This document shows, in pieces, positions 6,365-10,116 of a stretch of 10,116 nucleotides of DNA. A program made the position numbers and the translations under genes. This stretch comes from Deltaproteobacteria bacterium (GTDB taxonomy: Bacteria > Desulfobacterota > SM23-61), in assembly GCA_016234425.1 (NCBI GenBank), contig JACRCA010000236.1, positions 1 to 10,116 of the forward strand. The letters run 5' to 3'. Under the pieces are notes generated by a model. It saw nothing but the letters and a program-made list of their open reading frames with translations. It was not told the origin of the DNA and did not search any database. Every line of letters begins with the position of its first letter. Positions within the stretch are counted from its first letter, which is position 1.

Positions 6365-7156
6365 ATGGAATATCGTTCAATTATTTACAAAAAAGAGAAT
6401 GGCGTGGCCACGATCATCTTGAATCGCCCCCGCGCCTTAAACGCCCTTAATGCCGAATTGATCGAGGAGCTTCTTGATTCTGTGAGGCAGGCTGCGGAAG
6501 ATAAGGAGGTCAAGGTTTTGATCCTCACGGGTGCAGGACGGGCCTTCAGTTTTGGAGCGGACATCTCCGAGTTCAGCCAGGTCCAGGAGAAGCCCGGAAA
6601 GAATTCTACCTGGGACCTTCTGTTAAAATCGCAAGAGATCATTCGTCTCCTTTCTGGCATGCCCAAGCCGACCATCGCCGCCCTAAATGGGTTTGCCACA
6701 GGACTGGGCCTTGACCTGGCAATGGCCTGCGATTTGAGAATTGCTGCGGAGCGAGCTAAACTGGGCGAGGCATTTGTCTCTATGGGGTTAATTCCAGATG
6801 GAGGGGGTACTTTCTTCCTTCCCCGACTGGTGGGGTTCGCCAGGGCTGCGGAGATGATCTTTCGGGGCGAGCCACTTAGCGCAACCGAGGCCGAGCGTAT
6901 CGGCCTGATTAACCGGGTTGTTCCCAATCAAGAACTGGAGAAGTCGACGAAAGAACTGGCCGGTAAACTGGCCAAAGGTCCATCCTTAGCCATCGGCTTA
7001 GCCACACAAGTTCTCTGGAAAAACCTTCAGGCAGATCTGGATTCCGCGTTGAAATTTGCAGCCGAAAGCCAAAAAACCTGCCTGGAAAGCGAAGACCATC
7101 GAGAGGCTGTTAAAGCTTTCCTCGAAAAGCGCAACCCTGTCTTTCGGGGAAAATGA
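6365..7156 (+). CDS. Enoyl-CoA hydratase/isomerase (crotonase) family protein, PaaG-like active site
   Basis: This 263-residue cytoplasmic protein has the crotonase fold. The first oxyanion-hole segment is GRAFSFGADISEF at 58-70 and the second is NGFATGLGLDLAMACD at 108-123. At the two catalytic glutamate positions of classical hydratase (Glu144 and Glu164 of rat crotonase) it has D117 and F137, so ordinary syn-hydration of enoyl-CoA is unlikely. D145 in GLIPDGGGTF matches the acidic residue used by PaaG-type and dienoyl-CoA isomerases, and FVSMGLIPDGGGT resembles PaaG more than hydratases. An isomerase role on a CoA thioester is therefore the better guess; the substrate is unknown. ATG with AAGGAGG 5 nt upstream is an unambiguous start. 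It appears monocistronic, since a 360-bp geneless gap follows. Confidence 0.9.
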   Translation: MEYRSIIYKKENGVATIILNRPRALNALNAELIEELLDSVRQAAEDKEVKVLILTGAGRAFSFGADISEFSQVQEKPGKNSTWDLLLKSQEIIRLLSGMPKPTIAALNGFATGLGLDLAMACDLRIAAERAKLGEAFVSMGLIPDGGGTFFLPRLVGFARAAEMIFRGEPLSATEAERIGLINRVVPNQELEKSTKELAGKLAKGPSLAIGLATQVLWKNLQADLDSALKFAAESQKTCLESEDHREAVKAFLEKRNPVFRGK

Positions 7157-7420
7157 TGACGAATGATGAAAAAATCGCTAGCCCGGGGCCAGGGAGTGCG
7201 CTTGCAGAATGAGGCAGTGGCTCTTTCATTGGCCAGAGCCGCTAATTACTTTTCCTCGTCGATTATGGGCAAGGAATCGATTCTTTGAGAAGGGCTCGCC
7301 GATCCAGTCCTCTGCGGATTCCGACGGGTCACTTATAGGAACGGTTTCTTTCCCCCCGATTCTGCGGCGCGCACCCCCTGACCCCAGGCTGGGCATGCTG
7401 CGATTATTTTTTACGTAATT
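7157..7420. other. Geneless stretch after the crotonase gene
   Basis: I find no convincing gene in this stretch, which forms a gap of about 360 bp together with the repeat that follows. A 6-bp stem, GGCTCT (7219-7224) with AGAGCC (7235-7240), followed by a T-containing stretch, could be a weak terminator for the crotonase gene. Short open frames on both strands here have no SD and no recognisable motif. A T-run (TTTTTT) occurs around 7406-7412, after a GC-rich segment. Confidence 0.5.
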
Positions 7421-7500
7421 TGGAAATGCAGAGAAACGCTGATTTTCCGGATTAACCATAGTAAATCTCTTCATGTGGGTATCTGCGAAAATCTGCGTCC
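7421..7500. repeat. Degenerate inverted repeat (GCAGA/CGCAGAT type) before the hydrolase gene
   Basis: The left arm, around 7428-7443 (GCAGAgaaaCGCtGAT), and the right arm ATCTGCGAAAATCTGCGTCC (7481-7500) are imperfect reverse complements built on CGCAGAT-like units. It looks like an intergenic repeat common in environmental genomes. The in-frame GTG at 7475 lies just before the right arm, so the arm would be translated as part of a longer hydrolase if that start were taken. Confidence 0.5.
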
Positions 7501-7516
7501 TAATCAATTTAATGTC

Positions 7517-8308
7517 ATGAACGTAGAAAAAATTTCCTGGATAAGCGATGGGTTGAAGATCATCGGGGAAGTTTATATTCCCGCCGATCGCAGCCAACCC
7601 TACCCAGCCTTGGTCATTTGCCATGGAATCCCGGCAAAGGTGAAAGGGCCGGACGACCGGGGGTATCCTCTATTAGCCGAGCGTTTCTGCAGAGATGGGT
7701 TTTTTGTTCTGATCTTCAACTTTCGTGGAGCTGGCTTGAGCGAAGGGAATTTTGACATCTTAGGATGGACGCGGGATCTGGAGGGAGCCCTGAATTATCT
7801 CGCCCTGCGCCCGGAGGTAGATCAGAAGCGGGTTTTCTTGATGGGTTTCAGCGGAGGAGCAGCGGTTTCCATCTACGTCGCTGCCCAGCGAAAAGAGATC
7901 ACTGCCCTGGTCTCATGCGCCTCCCCGGCTGAGTTTCGCGACCTGAACACGGGCAAAAATCTGGAAGACTTTTTATCCCATGCCCGGGAGGTGGGGATTA
8001 TTAAAGATCCAAATTTCCCGGCCTCGATCACAGAGTGGAAAAAGGGGTTTCGGGTCGTAAAGCCCTTAGAGTGGGTCGATCAAATCCCACCCCGGCCACT
8101 GCTACTCATCCACGGTACAGTAGATGACGTGGTGGATGTGGGCCATGCGCGAAACCTCTATGAAAAGGTGGGAAAAAAGGCTGAGCTTTTTATTATCAAA
8201 GGCGCTGAGCATCGATTGCGAGTAGATGAACGAGCCATAAAGAAAGCCATAGAATGGCTGAAAAAGCAAGCTTTCAGCGGTCAGCTAAGAAATTATCATT
8301 GGATTTGA
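7517..8308 (+). CDS. Alpha/beta hydrolase (S33/dienelactone-hydrolase-like serine hydrolase)
   Basis: This 263-residue protein, counted from the ATG at 7517, has a complete alpha/beta-hydrolase catalytic set. The oxyanion-hole segment is VICHGIPAK at 33-41, the nucleophile is S112 in MGFSGGAA, the acid is D203 in LLIHGTVDD, and the base is H232 in KGAEHRL. NFRGAGLSEG at 68-77 is typical of esterase/peptidase members acting on small esters, thioesters or lactones. It has no signal peptide, so it is cytoplasmic. The substrate is unknown. An upstream in-frame GTG at 7475 would add 14 residues encoded by an intergenic repeat, so I prefer MNVEKIS, even though no SD is visible before it. The last about 15 residues (from KKQAFSGQ) are unusual for the family, and their DNA lies in the left arm of another repeat, suggesting a repeat-derived tail. 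Confidence 0.87.
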   Translation: MNVEKISWISDGLKIIGEVYIPADRSQPYPALVICHGIPAKVKGPDDRGYPLLAERFCRDGFFVLIFNFRGAGLSEGNFDILGWTRDLEGALNYLALRPEVDQKRVFLMGFSGGAAVSIYVAAQRKEITALVSCASPAEFRDLNTGKNLEDFLSHAREVGIIKDPNFPASITEWKKGFRVVKPLEWVDQIPPRPLLLIHGTVDDVVDVGHARNLYEKVGKKAELFIIKGAEHRLRVDERAIKKAIEWLKKQAFSGQLRNYHWI

Positions 8309-8330
8309 TGGCCGCTGATGGCTGATGGCC
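8274..8330. repeat. Inverted repeat overlapping the 3' end of the hydrolase gene
   Basis: TCAGCGGTCAGC (8274-8285, within the coding sequence) pairs with GCTGATGGCTGA (8314-8325): ten Watson-Crick pairs, one G-U wobble and one mismatch. Each arm is a tandem TCAGC/GCTGA doublet, and a third unit, GATGGCC, extends the right side. The repeat spans the stop codon at 8306-8308. Confidence 0.6.
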
Positions 8331-8346
8331 GAAATGGAGGTGAAAA

Positions 8347-8391
8347 ATGAAAACGGGAGACTCCTTGCCAGAGGCCTGGCTACTTACATGA
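8347..8391 (+). CDS. Possible 14-residue mini-ORF with a strong SD
   Basis: ATG at 8347 is preceded by GGAGGTGAAAA, an excellent SD with proper spacing, and opens 14 codons (MKTGDSLPEAWLLT) before TGA. The peptide has no recognisable motif. It may be the start of a gene lost by deletion, a regulatory leader peptide, or chance. It ends 20 bp before the 3' end of the minus-strand membrane gene. I report it only because the SD is so good. Confidence 0.2.
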   Translation: MKTGDSLPEAWLLT

Positions 8392-8411
8392 TCTTGAGTT
8401 CTCCCAAAACC

Positions 8412-8603
8412 TCATCTCCTCAGGTTCCAAACGAAAAAGATGAGGCCCACTATGACTAAGGCCCATCCTGCCATCGTTCTGATTCTGTCTTTCCCTCCAA
8501 AGTAAGCGACTCCAGCAAGCCCAAAGGCCAGGATCAATAAGGGCCAACCTACTTTGATGCTGGTGGAGGCGATTTCTAATAAACTCTTGAAAATCTCGGC
8601 CAT
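8412..8603 (-). CDS. Small two-helix membrane protein, TrbC/VirB2-like topology
   Basis: This 63-residue protein has two hydrophobic segments (about 18-36, WPLLILAFGLAGVAYFGG, and 45-60, AGWALVIVGLIFFVW) joined by a short charged turn, KDRIRTM. The layout, with a glycine-rich first helix, a basic turn and a second helix starting GWALVIVG, recalls the core of TrbC/VirB2 pilin-like proteins. It is shorter, has no cleavable signal peptide, and no conjugation genes are nearby, so the likeness may be only topological. The ATG has AGAGAGG close upstream, an acceptable but tightly spaced SD. It is transcribed divergently from the VTT membrane protein gene, about 106 bp away. I do not assign a function. 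Confidence 0.6.
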   Translation of the reverse strand: MAEIFKSLLEIASTSIKVGWPLLILAFGLAGVAYFGGKDRIRTMAGWALVIVGLIFFVWNLRR

Positions 8604-8636
8604 CTCCTCTCTGCTCCCGGGGGAGAATAATCGAGG

Positions 8637-8670
8637 TTGATTCCAGATTAAATCTCTGGTATTAAATCTC
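8637..8670 (+). promoter_or_regulatory. Candidate promoter with dyad operator before the VTT protein gene
   Basis: TTGATT (8637-8642) and TATTAA (8660-8665) are exactly 17 nt apart, and TGG before the -10 makes it an extended -10. The spacer is itself a dyad, CCAGA (8643-8647) with TCTGG (8655-8659). A 10-bp direct repeat, ATTAAATCTC, occurs at 8647-8656 and 8661-8670, overlapping the -10. This arrangement could bind a regulator. Confidence 0.42.
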
Positions 8671-8709
8671 CGATAACTTTAATGAAAACTTGCCAAAAAA
8701 ATATCTCTC

Positions 8710-9423
8710 ATGGATAACAAAAACCGACGCTTAAAATTGCTGATTAGATATGGAATGCTCCTCCTGGCCGTATGCGTTCTACTCTACTATTACCGGGAAG
8801 CCTACGATGGCTTCCGGGAGGCCGTTCGTTTCTTTTCGAGCAAGAAACGAGTTAATGATTTTGTGGCTTCTTTTGGCTCCTGGGCTCCCTTCGCTTTTAT
8901 GGGGTTGCAGATTTTGCAAGTCCTTTTTGCGCCCGTTCCCGGTGAGTTAACTGGCTTCATCGGTGGATACCTTTTCGGCATTGGTCCCGGCTTTATCTAC
9001 TCCACAATAGGTCTCTCCCTGGGTTCGTTAGGGGCTTTTTTGATTTCCCGCCGCCTGGGCCTTCCCTTTGTCCGGCGCTTTGCTGGACCAGAAATCATGG
9101 GGAAATTCGATTACCTCATGGAGCATCAGGGAGCCTTTTTTTCGTTCATTTTTTTCCTCATTCCTGGTTTGCCCAAAGATTATTTCTGCTACCTCCTGGG
9201 ATTAAGCCCCATGCACATACTCACCTTTTTGATCATCTCCTCAATCGGAAGAATTCCGGGAACGCTTCTCTTGACGATGCAAGGTCAAGCCGTTCGCTCT
9301 GAAGATTACCGCGCTTTCTTCGTCGTTCTCGGGCTGGCTCTCTTTTTGTTCGTCTTCACCATAATCTATCGAGATCGGATTGAGGGTTGGTTGAAGCACA
9401 CAAAAAACAGTGCTGAGTTATGA
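8710..9423 (+). CDS. TVP38/TMEM64-family (VTT domain, DedA-like) membrane protein
   Basis: This 237-residue inner-membrane protein has an N-terminal helix (about 9-27) and a VTT/SNARE-associated core. Family marks are the re-entrant segment APVPGELTGFIGGYLFG at 74-90, the glycine-rich helix SLGSLGAFLISRRLG at 103-117, a second proline-bearing re-entrant segment IPGLPKDYF at 151-159, and GRIPGTLL at 180-187, which is characteristic of the TVP38 branch. Relatives are linked to lipid or undecaprenyl-phosphate flipping and membrane homeostasis; the role here is not known. No SD is evident before the ATG. The gene follows a candidate promoter, and its stop codon lies inside an inverted repeat shared with the convergent DUF362 gene. 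Confidence 0.88.
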   Translation: MDNKNRRLKLLIRYGMLLLAVCVLLYYYREAYDGFREAVRFFSSKKRVNDFVASFGSWAPFAFMGLQILQVLFAPVPGELTGFIGGYLFGIGPGFIYSTIGLSLGSLGAFLISRRLGLPFVRRFAGPEIMGKFDYLMEHQGAFFSFIFFLIPGLPKDYFCYLLGLSPMHILTFLIISSIGRIPGTLLLTMQGQAVRSEDYRAFFVVLGLALFLFVFTIIYRDRIEGWLKHTKNSAEL

Positions 9424-9474
9424 GTGGAGAGTGATGAGCACCCTTATTCACTCCGAACTCCGAACTCATAACTC
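9415..9474. repeat. Inverted repeat spanning the convergent gene ends
   Basis: GAGTTATGAGT (9415-9425) and ACTCATAACTC (9464-9474) form a perfect 11-bp inverted repeat, with weaker inner pairing between GGAGAGTGA and TCACTCC. The left arm contains the VTT gene stop (TGA, 9421-9423) and the right arm ends 1 nt before the DUF362 stop (9476-9478). It may work as a bidirectional transcript end, although it lacks T-runs, or be a mobile repeat that landed between the genes. Confidence 0.65.
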
Positions 9475-9475
9475 T

Positions 9476-10116
9476 TCATCGCGCTAAAAGCAGTTCGCTG
9501 TCGCTCCTAATCCCCAACTCGTGCTTAACAGCAGCTTTAATCTGCGGCATGTTCCAGGCATCGCTGACCAGATGATTGACTGCGGCATAATTCTGGAGAA
9601 GACGAACGCCCTGGACGTCCATAGCCACCGGGTCCCCAGAGGCCAGGATGACCCCAGGATGAACAGCCAAGCCAATGGCCGGACCACCGCTTACAAAAGA
9701 GATTCTCCCATCCATGATGACCAGGTCGGGCTTGATGGGGATGCTCATCTCGGCAGCCCGCTGCGAAACGAACAGGTTGTTGTCTCCATGGAGGAGGGTT
9801 CGGTCGGATAAATGGGTCATGCCCACGGTGAGCTTTAGACTCATGGAAAACCCGGCCAGGTAATGGGTCTTCATCGTGGGTAGGTAGATGATTTTATCAA
9901 AATTCTCCAATTCCTTTGAGTAAGCAATGAGGTCAAGGTATTCCCCGCCAATGGGTACATCGATGTACTGCGAGCGGTCAAAATCCAGCAGGGGAATCTT
10001 CCTTTCAGCCATCTTGGCCGAAAGTCCCGCATTCTTAAAAACCTTCTCTGTTGGTACCCAAGGCCGACCTGCACTATCCCCTACGGAGATGCGCGTGCAG
10101 CCATGTTCCCGCAAAA
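9476..10116 (-). CDS. DUF362 domain protein, 3' part (5' end outside the window)
   Basis: About 212 residues are visible and the frame stays open to the window edge, so the N-terminus is missing. The TTG near 10112 is simply an internal leucine codon. DUF362 marks are VGDSAGRPW near the left end, IIYLPTMKTHYLAGFSMSLKLTVGMTHLSDR (the KTH segment and the glycine-bearing loop), PDLVIMDGRISFVSGGPAIG, and ILASGDPVAMDVQGVRLL. The family contains many anaerobe proteins, some fused to ferredoxin domains, with poorly defined biochemistry. This one ends at ELLLAR without a C-terminal cysteine cluster, so no 4Fe-4S domain follows. The gene converges on the VTT gene. Confidence 0.88.
   Translation of the reverse strand, partial: LREHGCTRISVGDSAGRPWVPTEKVFKNAGLSAKMAERKIPLLDFDRSQYIDVPIGGEYLDLIAYSKELENFDKIIYLPTMKTHYLAGFSMSLKLTVGMTHLSDRTLLHGDNNLFVSQRAAEMSIPIKPDLVIMDGRISFVSGGPAIGLAVHPGVILASGDPVAMDVQGVRLLQNYAAVNHLVSDAWNMPQIKAAVKHELGIRSDSELLLAR

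Noticed and set aside
7153..7212. 19-codon frame starting at an ATGA overlap with the crotonase stop
   Set aside because: No SD of its own, no motif, and it is very short; a chance overlap is more likely.
7209..7418. 69-codon plus-strand frame in the gap after the crotonase gene
   Set aside because: No SD, and an arginine/proline/phenylalanine-rich product without any family resemblance; it fits a random frame in a geneless stretch.
7226..7624. 132-codon minus-strand frame crossing the hydrolase start
   Set aside because: It overlaps the well-supported hydrolase on the other strand and runs through a repeat; no conserved motif seen.
3842..9474. CRISPR array explanation for the intergenic repeats
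   Set aside because: The repeats differ from one another, are far apart, and have no regular spacers; no cas genes are present.
9484..10074. Other frames inside the DUF362 region
   Set aside because: They are shadows of the DUF362 gene, which has clear family motifs over its whole visible length.

Overview
The window is ordinary bacterial chromosome, probably from an anaerobic, deltaproteobacterium-like (Desulfobacterota or Syntrophia-type) lineage. I infer this from three things. The gene content mixes CoA-thioester chemistry (CaiB, CitE-like lyase, crotonase) with a sodium-pumping decarboxylase subunit. Genes are ordinary in length, with SD, GTG and TTG starts. Intergenic gaps hold degenerate hairpin repeats of a kind often seen in metagenome-assembled genomes of such groups. 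No phylogenetic marker is present, so the assignment is tentative.

Layout. Positions 1-6166 are read from the minus strand. In transcription order they hold a tRNA-Gln(CTG)/tRNA-Glu(CTC) pair, an EamA-type 10-helix transporter (TTG start), a CitE/HpcH-type lyase, a long hairpin repeat, a class III (CaiB/BaiF) CoA-transferase overlapping by 4 bp an ornithine cyclodeaminase/mu-crystallin family dehydrogenase, a spacer with a candidate promoter, a 52-residue single-helix membrane protein, and the beta subunit of a Na+-translocating decarboxylase (GTG start, SD overlapping the upstream stop codon). From 6272 on, most genes lie on the plus strand: a crotonase-family protein lacking the classical hydratase glutamates, a 360-bp gap without a gene, an alpha/beta hydrolase, a 63-residue two-helix membrane protein on the minus strand, and a TVP38/TMEM64 (VTT/DedA-like) membrane protein. 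The right edge holds the 3' part of a minus-strand DUF362 gene that continues beyond the window.

How the genes may work together. A CoA-transferase next to a CitE-type lyase suggests activation of a hydroxy-dicarboxylic acid (malate- or citramalate-like) as its CoA thioester and cleavage to an oxo-acid plus an acyl-CoA. The mu-crystallin-family enzyme would supply or consume an oxo/imino/amino acid, and the decarboxylase beta subunit would couple a decarboxylation to sodium export. This is a hypothesis from neighbourhood and family only.

The most distinctive non-coding signal is a set of five imperfect inverted repeats, each at a gene boundary: between citE-like and caiB-like genes, before the crotonase promoter, before the hydrolase start, across the hydrolase 3' end, and across the convergent VTT/DUF362 stops. 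At least two run into coding sequence, adding residues to a C-terminus or creating a false upstream start.
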